From Sphingomonas hankookensis (GTDB taxonomy: Bacteria; Pseudomonadota; Alphaproteobacteria; Sphingomonadales; Sphingomonadaceae): DNA of 64,000 bases. Location of the stretch: positions 1,173,501-1,237,500 of the forward strand of contig NZ_CP117025.1 of assembly GCF_028551275.1 (NCBI RefSeq), given 5' to 3'. Made by a program: the position numbers and the translations under genes. The notes beneath the pieces were generated by a model. The model was not told the DNA's origin, did not search any database, and saw only the letters and a program-made list of their open reading frames with translations. How positions within the stretch are numbered: the first letter of the stretch is position 1; every line of letters starts with the position of its first letter. This document shows positions 18,298 through 27,556 of this stretch, piece by piece.

Positions 18298-18312
18298 GAA
18301 CAAACCATGAAC
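18298..18312 (+). promoter_or_regulatory. LexA (SOS) box overlapping the imuA start codon
   Basis: GAAC-AAACCAT-GAAC, an exact match to the alphaproteobacterial LexA site GTTC-N7-GTTC read on the other strand. The ATG of imuA (18307-18309) lies inside the box, so bound LexA would cover the translation start region. Confidence 0.8.
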
Positions 18313-19098
18313 GCAGAGTCGTCCACCCTGTCCGCGCTGAAGCGGCAAGTCGCCGCCATGGAGCGGCGCGCGCCGATAGGCAAGGCGGTGCGGGTGGCGA
18401 CCGGGCATGGCGACATCGACGCCGCGCTGGATGGCGGCATCGCGCGCGGGCGGCTGCACGAGATTTTCGCGGCAGAAGCGGGCGATGCCGGTAGCGCGAC
18501 CGGCTTTGTCGGCATGCTGTCGATTCGGCTGGGCGGCGGTATCGTCTGGCTGCGCGAGGAGGCGGCGGTGCGCGGGGGCGGGCATCTCCATGCGCCGGGA
18601 CTGGTCGAGATCGGCGTCGATCCCGCGCGGCTGCTGCTGGGGTTCCTGCCCGATGCGCTGTCGGTGCTGCGCGCGGCGGCCGATGTCGTGCGCTGTGCCG
18701 GGGTCGGGGTGGCGGTGATCGAACTGCACCGCGATCCGAAGGCACTCGACCTGACCGCCAGCCGCCGCCTCGCGCTGGCGGCGGAGGAAAGCGGGGTGAC
18801 GGCGCTGCTGCTGCGCATCGCCGCGACTCCGGTGGCGAGTGCCGCCGATACCCGCTGGGCGGTGCGGTCCTGCGCGTCGCAACCCCTGCCCGCCAATGCG
18901 CCGGGCCATCCGACCTTCGACCTCGAATTATTGCGTCAGCGCGGCCGGAGTGCCGATGGCCGCTGGCAAGTGGAGTGGAACCGTGAGCAAGCCGTCTTCA
19001 CCAGCCCGACCCAGCGGTCGGCGCCATCTGGCGCTGTGGTGGCCGTTCCTGCCGAGCGACCGCTTGCTGCGCCAATACCCCTGCGTCGTGCCGGATGA
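18307..19098 (+). CDS. imuA: ImuA, SOS mutagenesis accessory protein
   Basis: A 263-residue RecA/SulA-like protein that works with ImuB and DnaE2 in error-prone translesion synthesis. Landmarks are the N-terminal ALKRQVAAMERR, GHGDIDAALDGGIARGRLHE and the Walker-B-like region GVAVIELHRDPKALDLTASRRL. It is the first gene of the imuA-imuB-dnaE2 cassette. A LexA box covers its start codon, predicting induction by DNA damage. The C-terminal ~39 codons overlap the start of imuB in another frame. Confidence 0.92.
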   Translation: MNAESSTLSALKRQVAAMERRAPIGKAVRVATGHGDIDAALDGGIARGRLHEIFAAEAGDAGSATGFVGMLSIRLGGGIVWLREEAAVRGGGHLHAPGLVEIGVDPARLLLGFLPDALSVLRAAADVVRCAGVGVAVIELHRDPKALDLTASRRLALAAEESGVTALLLRIAATPVASAADTRWAVRSCASQPLPANAPGHPTFDLELLRQRGRSADGRWQVEWNREQAVFTSPTQRSAPSGAVVAVPAERPLAAPIPLRRAG

Positions 19099-20539
19099 TG
19101 CGCCGTTCGTCTGTGTCGAAACGGTGCGGGGGGCCTTGCGCATCGCATCGGTCGACCGCCACGCGCTGGACAAGGGTCTCACCCCCGGCATGGCGCTGGC
19201 CGATGCGCGGGCGCAACTGCCTGATCTGGTCGTGGTCGATGCCAATCCGTTCGCCGATCATGGCTGGCTGGAACGGATCGCCGATGCCTGCGACCGGTTC
19301 ACGCCGCTGGTCGCGCTGGACGGCGGCGACGGGGTGACATTGGACATTACCGGCTGCGCGCATCTGTTCGGCGGCGAGGCGGAGCTGGTGGCGGAGGTCG
19401 AGTCGCGCCTCGCCCGGTTCGGGACGCTGCGCCACGCACTGGCCGATACGCCCGATGCGGCGCAGGCGCTGGCCCGGTTCCAGAGTGCCCCGGCGGCAAG
19501 CGAGGCGGCTGCGATCCGGCGGCTGGGCGTGGCGGCGCTGCGATTGGACGACGAGATTGCGGTGGCGCTGCGCCGGGCGGGGCTGCGCACCATCGGCGAC
19601 CTTGCCAGCCGCCCGACCGCGCCGATCGCGGCGCGCTTCGGGGAAGAGACGGTGGCGGCACTGGCGCGCTTGCTGGGCGATGCCGACCAGCGGTTGCGCC
19701 CGCGCCGGGCGCTGCCGGCCTTGTTCTTCGAACGGCGCTTCGCCGAACCGATCGCACGCGACGCTGATGTGCTTTCGACGATCGGCGAGCTGGCGACGGA
19801 GGCGGAGGCGGAGCTGACCGCACGCGACCGTGGCGGGCGGCGGTTCGCGGTGCGGCTGTACCGGGCCGATGGCGCGCTGCGCGATCTGGCAGTCGAAAGC
19901 GGGTTGCCGATGCGCGATCCGCCCTCGATCCTGCGGCTGTTCCGCGAACGGATCGACGCGCTGGCCGACCCGATCGATCCTGGGTTCGGCTTCGACATGA
20001 TCCGCATGAGCGTGCCGGCGCTCGAACCGCTGGCGCCGACACAGTTGCAGCTCGAAGGGGGAGCGGTCAGCGAGGAGGCGATGGCGGCGCTGGTCGATCG
20101 CCTCAGCACCCGGCTGGGGCGCGGGCGGATCGCGCGGGTCGCGCCGGGCGACAGCCATCTGCCCGAACAGGGGGTGCTGACCATCGACGCGATCGACGCG
20201 CCGGTGCCGACCGGCTGGGACGCACCCGAAGCGGGCGAGCCGCCGCTGCGTCCGATCCACCTGTTTGACCCGCCACAGCGGATCGAGGTGATGGCCGAAG
20301 TCCCCGACGGCCCGCCGCACCGCTTTCGCTGGCGGCGGGTGCTGCATGACGTGATCCGCTTCGAAGGGCCGGAACGGATCGCGGCGCAGTGGTGGCGCAG
20401 GGGGCAGACGAAGGTGCGGACGCGGGACTATTACCGGGTCGAGGATGTGCGCGGGCGGCGCTACTGGATCTTCCGGCACGGGCTGTACGATCGCGAGACG
20501 CCCGATCCGCTATGGTATGTGCATGGGGTGTTCGCGTGA
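18983..20539 (+). CDS. imuB: ImuB, Y-family polymerase-like protein
   Basis: A 518-residue Y-family-like protein that acts as the hub of the ImuA-ImuB-DnaE2 mutasome, usually lacking polymerase activity. Y-family features include LDITGCAHLFGGEAEL and the HhH-like GLRTIGDLASRPTAPIAARFG region; the C-terminal half ends with RRGQTKVRTRDYYRVEDVRG, typical of ImuB. The start is taken as a GTG at 18983 (protein begins VSKPSSPARP), which gives a 116-base overlap with imuA; the longer frame upstream has no family similarity. The gap to dnaE2 is enlarged by two family C palindromes. Confidence 0.9.
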   Translation: MSKPSSPARPSGRRHLALWWPFLPSDRLLRQYPCVVPDDAPFVCVETVRGALRIASVDRHALDKGLTPGMALADARAQLPDLVVVDANPFADHGWLERIADACDRFTPLVALDGGDGVTLDITGCAHLFGGEAELVAEVESRLARFGTLRHALADTPDAAQALARFQSAPAASEAAAIRRLGVAALRLDDEIAVALRRAGLRTIGDLASRPTAPIAARFGEETVAALARLLGDADQRLRPRRALPALFFERRFAEPIARDADVLSTIGELATEAEAELTARDRGGRRFAVRLYRADGALRDLAVESGLPMRDPPSILRLFRERIDALADPIDPGFGFDMIRMSVPALEPLAPTQLQLEGGAVSEEAMAALVDRLSTRLGRGRIARVAPGDSHLPEQGVLTIDAIDAPVPTGWDAPEAGEPPLRPIHLFDPPQRIEVMAEVPDGPPHRFRWRRVLHDVIRFEGPERIAAQWWRRGQTKVRTRDYYRVEDVRGRRYWIFRHGLYDRETPDPLWYVHGVFA

Positions 20540-20572
20540 GCCGCGCGACATCCGGCATCCTCCGCCCCAATC

Positions 20573-20655
20573 GTCACCCCAGCGCGGGCTGGGGTCTCCT
20601 TGTGGCTGGCGCTGCATCCTTGTCGCAGGAGATTCCAGCTTGCGCTGGAATGACG
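20573..20655. repeat. family C palindrome, copy 1
   Basis: CGTCACCCCAGCGCGGGCTGGG faces CCAGCTTGCGCTGGAATGACG (the two halves are related but not exact), in the imuB-dnaE2 spacer. Confidence 0.75.
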
Positions 20656-20693
20656 TTCGGGGTGGGCGGGTCAAGGTTGGGCGTTCGCCAAAT

Positions 20694-20787
20694 CGTCATC
20701 CCGGCGCAGGCCGGGATCCACCGTGCCGCAGACTCAATGGCTTCGGCGATTGCGGAACCTTGGATCCCGGCCTCCACCGGGATGACG
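20694..20787. repeat. family C palindrome, copy 2
   Basis: CGTCATCCCGGCGCAGGCCG and GGATCC on the left face GGATCCCGGCCTCCACCGGG and ATGACG on the right. It ends 28 bases before the dnaE2 ATG. Confidence 0.85.
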
Positions 20788-20815
20788 GGTGGGGCGGGCG
20801 AGGCCCGTCCGTGAG

Positions 20816-23800
20816 ATGGCCTTTGCCGAACTGATCGCCGCGACGCACTTCTCGTTCCTGCGCGGGGCGTCGCCGCCGTGCGACATGGTCGGCCAGGCGA
20901 ACGAGCTGAAAATGGCCGGGATCGGGATTGCCGACCGCAACACCGTGGCGGGGGTGGTGCAGGCGTTTCTGTCGCTCAAGAAGGCGAATGAGGGGCTGGT
21001 CGAGCAGGGATTGCCGCCCAACGACTTCGACCTCGTCGTCGGTGCGCGGCTGGTGTTCGCCGACGGGACGCCGGACATCGTCGCCTATCCAACCGACCGC
21101 GCGGCATGGGGGCGGCTGACGCGGTTGCTGAGCGGCGGCAATCTCAAGGCGAAGAAGGGGGAGTGCCACCTCGAATTGAGCGACCTGCTGACATGGCAGG
21201 AAGGGTTGCTGCTGATCGTCACCGCGCCGGATGCAGCGTTGCTGACGCGGCTTCGCGATGCCTGTCCGGGGCGGGTATGGCTGGCGGTCGCGATGCCGCG
21301 CGGCGGGCGCGATCGGCGGCGGCTGGCGGGGCGGATCGCGCTGGCCGGCAGGATCGGCGTCCCGTTGCTCGCGACCAACGACGCGCTCTATGCGACGCAT
21401 GAGCAGCGGCCGCTGCACGATGTGCTGACCTGTATCCGCGAGGGCACGACCCTTGCCGCTGCCGGGCGCAAGCTGGCGGCGAATGCCGAGCGGCACTTGA
21501 AGGCGCCCGAAGAGATGGCGCGGCTGTTCCGCGATTGCCCCGAAGCGGTCGAGGAAAGCGTGAGGCTGTTGAGGCGGATCGAGTTTCGCCTGACCGACCT
21601 GAAGTACGAATATCCGCATGAGCCGGTACCGGCAGGGTGGGAGGCACAGGACTGGCTGGAACATCTGACGATGACCGCCGCGGAGGAGCGCTATGGGCCG
21701 GACCTGCCGGTCGGGGTGCGCAAGCGGCTGGATGAAGAGTTCGCGCTGATCCGCAGCCAGAAATATGCGCATTATTTCCTGACGGTCCATGATCTGGTCC
21801 GGTTCGCGCGGACCTGCGATCCGCCGATATTGTGCCAGGGGCGCGGGTCGGCGGCCAATTCGATTGTGTGCTTCCTGCTCGGCGTGACCTCGGTCGATCC
21901 GAACGAGCATGATCTGCTGTTCTCGCGCTTCGTGTCCGAACAGCGCGGCGAGCCGCCCGATATCGATGTCGATTTCGAACATGAACGGCGCGAGGAGGTG
22001 ATCCAGTATATCTACCGCCGCTATGGCCGCGAGCGGGCCGGGATCGCCGCGACCGTCATCCATTATCGGCCAAGGAGCGCGGTGGGCGAGGTCGGCAAGG
22101 TGCTGGGCCTGACCCGCGACGTAACGCAGCGGCTGGGCAGTACCGTGTGGGGCAGCTTTGCCGGGCAGATGGAGGCGCGGCGCTATACCAGCGCGGGGTT
22201 CGACATCGACAATCCCGAGATCGCGCAGCTTCGCTGGCTGGTCGACCAGATCCTCGAATTTCCCCGCCATCTGTCGCAGCATGTCGGCGGGTTCGTGCTG
22301 ACGCAGGGGCGGCTGGACGAGATGGTGCCGATCCATAACGGCGCGATGGAGGGGAGGACCTTCATCGAATGGGACAAGGACGATATCGACGCACTGGGGT
22401 TGATGAAGGTCGATGTGCTGGCGCTCGGCATGCTCACCTGCATCCGCAAGGCGTTCGACCTGCTCCGGCACCACGGGCTGGGCGAGCATGACCTGACCGT
22501 CGACCTGAAGGCGGACGACGCGGCGGTGTACGACATGCTGCACAAGGGCGACAGCATCGGCGTGTTCCAGGTCGAGAGCCGGGCGCAGATGAACATGCTG
22601 CCGCGGCTGAAGCCCACCTCGCTCTACGACCTGTCGGTGCAGGTGGCGATCGTGCGGCCGGGGCCGATCGAGGGGGATATGGTGCACCCCTATCTGCGGC
22701 GGCGATCTGGGCAGGAGGCGATCACCTATCCGTCGCCCAAGCCGCCACATGATCCGGACGAACTGCGCACCCTGCTCGGGCGGACCTTCGGCGTGCCGCT
22801 GTTCCAGGAACAGGTGATGAAGCTCGCCATCGTCGCCGCCGACTTCAGTCCGAACGAGGCGAACGAACTGCGCCGGGCGATGGCGACCTTTCGCAATCCG
22901 GGAACGATCGAGAATTTCCGGCGGAAGCTGATCGATGGCATGACCGCGCGCGGCTATGAACCCGACTTCGCCGAACGCTGCTTCCGCCAGATCGAGGGGT
23001 TCGGCAGCTACGGCTTTCCCGAGAGCCATGCGCTGTCCTTCGCGCGGCTGGTCTATGTGTCGTCGTGGATCAAATGCCATCACCCGGCGGTGTTTGCGTG
23101 TGCGCTGCTCAATTCGCAGCCGATGGGGTTTTACGCCCCGGCGCAGATCGTCCGCGATGCGCGCGATCATGGGGTCGCGGTGCTGGGCATCGATGTGAAT
23201 GTCAGCGACTGGGATAACAAGCTGGAAGGATTAGCCTGTGATCGTCACCCTGCGTTTGATCCAGGGTCCCGCTTTCTTGTCGACGTCGCTGAAGAAGCGG
23301 GACCCCGGGTCAAGCCCGGGGTGACGGAGGAGGGGATACCCCTCGCGCTCAGGCTGGGGTTTCGGCAGATGGACGGGTTCCGTCAGCATTGGGCCGAGGC
23401 GATCGCCGCCGGGCGGCCCTTTGCCAGCGTCGAGGAACTGGCGCGGCGGGCGCGATTGCCGCAGCGGGCGCTCAGGCTGCTGGCCGATGCCGATGCCTTC
23501 CGATCGATCGGGTTCGACCGGCGTGAGGCGTTGTGGGAGGTGCGGCGAACCCCGGATGCCGAGCTGCCGCTGTTCGCCCATGCCAAAGCCGCCGAACTGG
23601 GCGCGGAGCCGGACATGACATTGCCCGCGATGCCGGCGGTCGAGCATGTCGTGACCGATTACCAGACGCTGCGGCTGTCGCTGCAGGGGCATCCGATGCA
23701 GTTCCTGCGCGGGCGGCTCGACCGGATGGGGGTGACGAGTTGCGCCGGGATCATGGCGGCGAAGGCAGGCGCGCGGGTCACCGCCGCCGGCCTCGTCCTC

Positions 23801-24139
23801 GTGCGGCAGCGGCCGGGCAAGGGCAATGCGATCTTCGTCACGCTGGAGGACGAGGGCGGCATCACCAATGTCGTGCTGTGGGCGCGATTGTTTGAGGCGT
23901 ATCGGCGCGAGGTGATGGGCGCGCGGCTGATGCTGGTCGAGGGCGAGGTGCAGCGCAGCCGCGAGGGGATCGTGCACCTGATGGGCGCGCGGGTGTGGGA
24001 CCGCAGCGACCTGCTCGACACACTGGGCGAGGCGCCGCCGCCGGTGTCGTCGTCGCGGGGGGACGAGGTGGTGCGCCCGGTCGCGTCGCGCCACCCGCGC
24101 GACGTGCGGCTGGTGCCGAAGTCGCGCGATTTCCACTGA
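20816..24139 (+). CDS. dnaE2: error-prone DNA polymerase DnaE2 with an in-frame repeat insertion
   Basis: A 1107-residue C-family polymerase for translesion synthesis, the catalytic member of the ImuA-ImuB-DnaE2 set. In order: PHP domain (FAELIAATHFSFLRGASPP), polymerase core with CQGRGSAANSIVCFLLGVT and catalytic aspartates in PPDIDVDFEHERREE, finger region with FRNPGTIENFRRKLIDGM, HhH and a C-terminal OB domain (ITNVVLWARLFEAYRRE). Residues about 810-837 are encoded by a family B palindrome (23244-23325) that keeps the frame open; without it the protein would run from DWDNKLEG to LALRLGFRQMDGF as in relatives. The ATG at 20816 is used. Expected to be SOS-induced through the imuA promoter. 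Confidence 0.95.
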   Translation: MAFAELIAATHFSFLRGASPPCDMVGQANELKMAGIGIADRNTVAGVVQAFLSLKKANEGLVEQGLPPNDFDLVVGARLVFADGTPDIVAYPTDRAAWGRLTRLLSGGNLKAKKGECHLELSDLLTWQEGLLLIVTAPDAALLTRLRDACPGRVWLAVAMPRGGRDRRRLAGRIALAGRIGVPLLATNDALYATHEQRPLHDVLTCIREGTTLAAAGRKLAANAERHLKAPEEMARLFRDCPEAVEESVRLLRRIEFRLTDLKYEYPHEPVPAGWEAQDWLEHLTMTAAEERYGPDLPVGVRKRLDEEFALIRSQKYAHYFLTVHDLVRFARTCDPPILCQGRGSAANSIVCFLLGVTSVDPNEHDLLFSRFVSEQRGEPPDIDVDFEHERREEVIQYIYRRYGRERAGIAATVIHYRPRSAVGEVGKVLGLTRDVTQRLGSTVWGSFAGQMEARRYTSAGFDIDNPEIAQLRWLVDQILEFPRHLSQHVGGFVLTQGRLDEMVPIHNGAMEGRTFIEWDKDDIDALGLMKVDVLALGMLTCIRKAFDLLRHHGLGEHDLTVDLKADDAAVYDMLHKGDSIGVFQVESRAQMNMLPRLKPTSLYDLSVQVAIVRPGPIEGDMVHPYLRRRSGQEAITYPSPKPPHDPDELRTLLGRTFGVPLFQEQVMKLAIVAADFSPNEANELRRAMATFRNPGTIENFRRKLIDGMTARGYEPDFAERCFRQIEGFGSYGFPESHALSFARLVYVSSWIKCHHPAVFACALLNSQPMGFYAPAQIVRDARDHGVAVLGIDVNVSDWDNKLEGLACDRHPAFDPGSRFLVDVAEEAGPRVKPGVTEEGIPLALRLGFRQMDGFRQHWAEAIAAGRPFASVEELARRARLPQRALRLLADADAFRSIGFDRREALWEVRRTPDAELPLFAHAKAAELGAEPDMTLPAMPAVEHVVTDYQTLRLSLQGHPMQFLRGRLDRMGVTSCAGIMAAKAGARVTAAGLVLVRQRPGKGNAIFVTLEDEGGITNVVLWARLFEAYRREVMGARLMLVEGEVQRSREGIVHLMGARVWDRSDLLDTLGEAPPPVSSSRGDEVVRPVASRHPRDVRLVPKSRDFH
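23244..23325. repeat. family B palindrome inside dnaE2, copy 3
   Basis: GTCACCCTGCGTTTGATCC and GGGTCAAGCCCGGGGTGAC arms with CCCGCTTTCTT...GAAGAAGCGGG inside, the same element as the intergenic copies, but here translated in frame as part of DnaE2. Confidence 0.92.
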
Positions 24140-24157
24140 CATCGCCCAGCCGCCCGG

Positions 24158-24178
24158 CGTAGGACGGTCCTACTTTTT
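24158..24178 (+). terminator. short terminator after dnaE2
   Basis: GTAGGA-CGG-TCCTAC followed by TTTTT: a 6-bp stem with a 3-base loop and U-tract, 20 bases after the dnaE2 stop. Confidence 0.5.
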
Positions 24179-24179
24179 C

Positions 24180-24262
24180 GTCACCCCGGACTTGATCCGG
24201 GGTCCCGCTTCTTCCCCACGGTGGCGAGGAAAGCGGGACCCCGGGTCAAGCCCGGGGTGACG
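24180..24262. repeat. family B palindrome, copy 4
   Basis: GTCACCCCGGACTTGATCCG...CGGGTCAAGCCCGGGGTGAC, between dnaE2 and the histidine kinase gene. Confidence 0.92.
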
Positions 24263-24300
24263 GAGAAAGAGCTGAAGGTCGATCGCTGCCTTGGAGGGCC

Positions 24301-27231
24301 ATGAACGGGTTGCTGCTGTTCGTCGTCGCGATCGGCTATGCCGCGCTGCTGTTCGCGGTGGCGTGGGTCGTGCGGCGGCGGGGGATCGCGCCGGGGCGGC
24401 GGCGGGCGGTCTATACGCTGGGGCTGGCGGTCTATTGCAGCAGCTGGACGTTCAATGGCGCGGTCGGCAGCGCGGTGGCCGAGGGGTGGACCTATCTGCC
24501 GATCTATCTGGGGCCGGTCCTGCTGTTCGTCTTCGGACGGCGGTTGCTGGTACGGCTGGTGGGGGCGGTGCAGGCCGATGGGGCGACGTCGATCGCCGAC
24601 TTTATCGGCGGGCGGTTTTCGCGCAGCCGAGGGGTAGCGGCTTTGGTGACGCTGATCGCGCTGACCGGGACCGTGCCCTATGTCGCGTTGCAGCTGCGGT
24701 CGGTCGCGACCAGCTATGGCGCCCTGGCCAACCTGGGCGACACGACGCGGCCGATGATCGTGACCGCGATCGTGCTGGCCGCCTTTGCCATCGGCTTCGG
24801 GACGCGCGGCGATGCCAAGGAGCGGGCCGATGGCGGGCTGCTGGCGGCGGTCGCGGTGGAGTCGCTCATCAAGCTCGCGGCCTTTGCCGCCGTCGCGCTG
24901 TTCGCGTTGTGGCTGGTCGTGGAGGCGGCACCGGCGGAGCGGGCGGCGGGGATGGCGCGGCTGGGCAGCGGCTTTGCCCGGCCACCGGCGGCCGGAGACT
25001 TCGCCATTGCGACGTTGCTGGCGATGGCGGCGATGCTGTGCCTGCCGCGCCAGTTCCATGTGACGGTGATCGCCGCGCACGACCGCCACGACCCGGCGCG
25101 GGCGCGCTGGCCGTTCGTCGCCTATCTGGTGCTGACCGCGTTGCTGGTCGTGCCGATCACTTGGGGCGCGCTGGTGCAGGGCGGCGCGACGCGGCCCGAC
25201 CTGCTGGTGATCGCCATGCCGCTGGCCGCCGGAGCGCCGGCGATCGCGCTGCTGGGGTTCGTCGGCGGCTTTTCAGCGGCGACGGCGATGGTGGTGATGG
25301 AGACGGTCGCGCTGGCGACGATGGTGTCGAACGACCTGATCGCGCCGCTGTTGCTGCGCCACCCGCGCATGGCCGCAGCGGCGCATGTCGGGCGGACGCT
25401 GCTGTGGGTGCGCCGCGCCGTGATCGTCGGGATCATCGGCGTGGCGTTGATGAGCGCACTGCTGATCCCGATGACGCGCGGGCTGGCGACGATCGGGCTG
25501 GTCGCCTTTGCGGCGATGGCGCAGTTCGCGCCCGCGCTGCTGCTGGCGGTGGCCGGGGGTGGGCGCGATCCCTTGGCGGCCAAGGCGGGGCTGGCGACGG
25601 GCCTTGCCGGATGGACGCTGCTGCTGTTCGTGCCGACGCTGAGCGGAGCGCCGCTGCCGATCCCGGCGATGGCGGGGATGGGGGCGGTCGCAGCGGCGGC
25701 GGTGGTGACGCTGGCGGCGAACCTGATCGTCCACGCCGCCGTCGCCCTGTCGCGCGCGCCGCGCCTGCCCTTCGTCCGCGACGACCGGGTGCCGCCGGTG
25801 CGCGACCTGTCCGAGCTGACCCAGCTGGTCGCGCGCTTCGTCGGCGAGGAGCGGGCGAGGGCGGAGCTGGGCGAGGGCAGCCATGTCGATGCCCGCGCCG
25901 CGCGCCGGGCCGAACGGCTGGTGGCGCAGGTGGTCGGGGTGTCGTCCGCACGGCGGCTGGTGGCGTCCGCACTGTCGGGCGAGGGACTGGGCGCGGACGA
26001 TGTCGCGCGGATGCTGGACGAGAGCGGGCAGAGCCTGCAATTTTCCAAGGGGCTACTCGCCGCCACACTGGAGCATATCGATCCGGGGGTCAGCGTGGTC
26101 GATGCGGAGCTGAACCTGGTCGCGTGGAACCAGCGCTATCTCGACCTGTTCGGGTTCCCGCCCGGCATGATCCGGGTCGGCGCGCCGGTGGCCGATGCGA
26201 TCGCGTTCAATGCGCTGCGCGGTGATTGCGGCCCCGGAGAGGTCGACGACCATGTCGCGCGGCGGCTGGCGCATATGCGGCGGGGGACGCGGCACAGTTT
26301 CGAACGGGTGCGCAGCGACGGGCGGGTGCTGAAGACCGTGGGCGGGCCGATGCCGGGCGGCGGCTATGTCATGTGCTTTTCGGACATCACCGCCGAGGCG
26401 CAGGCATTGCGTGCGGTGGAGACGGCGCGGGCCGAGCTGGAGCGGCGGGTCGAGGAGCGGACCCGCGCGCTGTCCGACGCCAATGCCGCGCTGGCGCGGG
26501 CGACGGCGGACAAGACCCGGTTCCTGGCCGCCGCCAGCCACGACCTGTTGCAGCCACTCCACGCGGCACGGCTGTTCACGGCCGCGCTGGCGCGGGGGGC
26601 GGACGATCGGGCGAAGCCGCTGGCCGAGCGGATCGACCAGTCGATCGCGGCGGCGGACCAGTTGCTGCGGGCGCTGCTCGACATATCGAAGCTGGATGCC
26701 GGGGGGATCGTGCCGGTGCCGACGCGCTTCGGGGTCCGGGGCCTGCTGGTCGAGCTGGTCGACAGTTTCGCCGATCAGGCGCGGGCAAAGGGGCTGGTGC
26801 TGCGGATCGGGCCGGGGGATGCGGTGGTCGAAACCGACCGGGTGCTGCTGCGCTCGATCGTCCAGAATCTGCTGGGCAATGCCGTGCGCTATACCGCGCG
26901 GGGCGGGGTGATGATCGGGGTGCGTCGGCGGGGTGGCGTGGCGCGGATCGAGGTGGTCGACAGCGGACCCGGCATTGCCGAGGCCGACCGGGCGCGGGTG
27001 TTTCGCGAGTTCGAGCGGCTGGCGACGGCCGAGGATGCCGGGCTGGGGCTGGGCCTTGCCATCGTCGCGCGGACGGCGGCGTTGCTGGGGGCGGAGGTCG
27101 ACCTGAACAGCCGGGTCGGGCGGGGAGCCGCTTGCGGTGACGCTGCCGATGGTCGAGGGCGTGGCGACGGCGGTGCCGGCGCGGGTGGCGGTGCGCGACG
27201 TCGGGCCGCTGTCGTGTCTGATCGTCGATGA
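24301..27231 (+). CDS. crbS: CbrA/CrbS-type transporter-fused sensor histidine kinase (receiver domain out of frame)
   Basis: As written, a 976-residue membrane kinase. Residues 1 to ~480 are an SLC5/sodium-solute-symporter-like region of about 13 helices (AVYCSSWTFNGAVGSA at the start), then a STAC-like linker, a PAS domain (LEHIDPGVSVVDAELNLVAW), and a kinase core: phosphorylated His747 in AAASHDLLQPLHAARL, N box VQNLLGNAVRYT, G boxes DSGPGIAE and LGLGLAIV. After about residue 940 the frame is lost and the last ~36 residues (GAACGDAADGRGRG...) are nonsense; the expected receiver domain continues in another frame from 27122. With the CrbR-like regulator and acs next door, a role in acetate control is inferred. 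Confidence 0.88.
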   Translation: MNGLLLFVVAIGYAALLFAVAWVVRRRGIAPGRRRAVYTLGLAVYCSSWTFNGAVGSAVAEGWTYLPIYLGPVLLFVFGRRLLVRLVGAVQADGATSIADFIGGRFSRSRGVAALVTLIALTGTVPYVALQLRSVATSYGALANLGDTTRPMIVTAIVLAAFAIGFGTRGDAKERADGGLLAAVAVESLIKLAAFAAVALFALWLVVEAAPAERAAGMARLGSGFARPPAAGDFAIATLLAMAAMLCLPRQFHVTVIAAHDRHDPARARWPFVAYLVLTALLVVPITWGALVQGGATRPDLLVIAMPLAAGAPAIALLGFVGGFSAATAMVVMETVALATMVSNDLIAPLLLRHPRMAAAAHVGRTLLWVRRAVIVGIIGVALMSALLIPMTRGLATIGLVAFAAMAQFAPALLLAVAGGGRDPLAAKAGLATGLAGWTLLLFVPTLSGAPLPIPAMAGMGAVAAAAVVTLAANLIVHAAVALSRAPRLPFVRDDRVPPVRDLSELTQLVARFVGEERARAELGEGSHVDARAARRAERLVAQVVGVSSARRLVASALSGEGLGADDVARMLDESGQSLQFSKGLLAATLEHIDPGVSVVDAELNLVAWNQRYLDLFGFPPGMIRVGAPVADAIAFNALRGDCGPGEVDDHVARRLAHMRRGTRHSFERVRSDGRVLKTVGGPMPGGGYVMCFSDITAEAQALRAVETARAELERRVEERTRALSDANAALARATADKTRFLAAASHDLLQPLHAARLFTAALARGADDRAKPLAERIDQSIAAADQLLRALLDISKLDAGGIVPVPTRFGVRGLLVELVDSFADQARAKGLVLRIGPGDAVVETDRVLLRSIVQNLLGNAVRYTARGGVMIGVRRRGGVARIEVVDSGPGIAEADRARVFREFERLATAEDAGLGLGLAIVARTAALLGAEVDLNSRVGRGAACGDAADGRGRGDGGAGAGGGARRRAAVVSDRR

Positions 27232-27556
27232 CGATGCCGGGGTCCGGCGCGCGATGGCGGCGCTGGCGGTCAGCCGGGGGCACCGGGTGCGGGTGGCAGC
27301 GACGGTCGAGGAGGCGCTGGCCGGGGTGTGCGAGGAGGTGGCGTTCGTCGACCATGATCTGGGCGGCGAGGTCGATGGGCTGGCGCTGATCGGGATGCTG
27401 CGCGCGGTCAGGCCGGCGCTGCGCGCGGCGCTGGTGACGGCGGATGCGAGCCGGACGCTGGCGGAGGCGGCTGAGGCGGTGGGCGTGACGGTGTTGCTGA
27501 AGCCGTTGGCGGGGGAGGTGTTCGACGCGTGGGTAGCCGCGCCGGGCGAGCAGTAG
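27137..27556 (+). CDS. receiver domain, C-terminal part of the hybrid kinase in a shifted frame
   Basis: 139 residues from a GTG at 27137, in the +1 frame relative to the kinase. It is a CheY-like receiver: acidic pair in CLIVDDDAGVRRAM, phosphoacceptor Asp72 in VAFVDHDLGGEVDG, and the conserved lysine in LLKPLAGEVF. Reading the same frame slightly upstream gives GEPLAVTLPM, the usual end of a kinase core, so this was almost certainly one protein with the kinase. It may be made independently from the GTG, by +1 frameshifting, or not at all. A 2-base shortfall in the G run at 27122-27125 explains the break. Confidence 0.75.
   Translation: MTLPMVEGVATAVPARVAVRDVGPLSCLIVDDDAGVRRAMAALAVSRGHRVRVAATVEEALAGVCEEVAFVDHDLGGEVDGLALIGMLRAVRPALRAALVTADASRTLAEAAEAVGVTVLLKPLAGEVFDAWVAAPGEQ

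Noticed and set aside
24158..24173. GTAGGACGGTCCTAC palindrome as an operator of the kinase gene
   Set aside because: It is followed by TTTTT and lies 20 bases after the dnaE2 stop, which fits a short terminator better.
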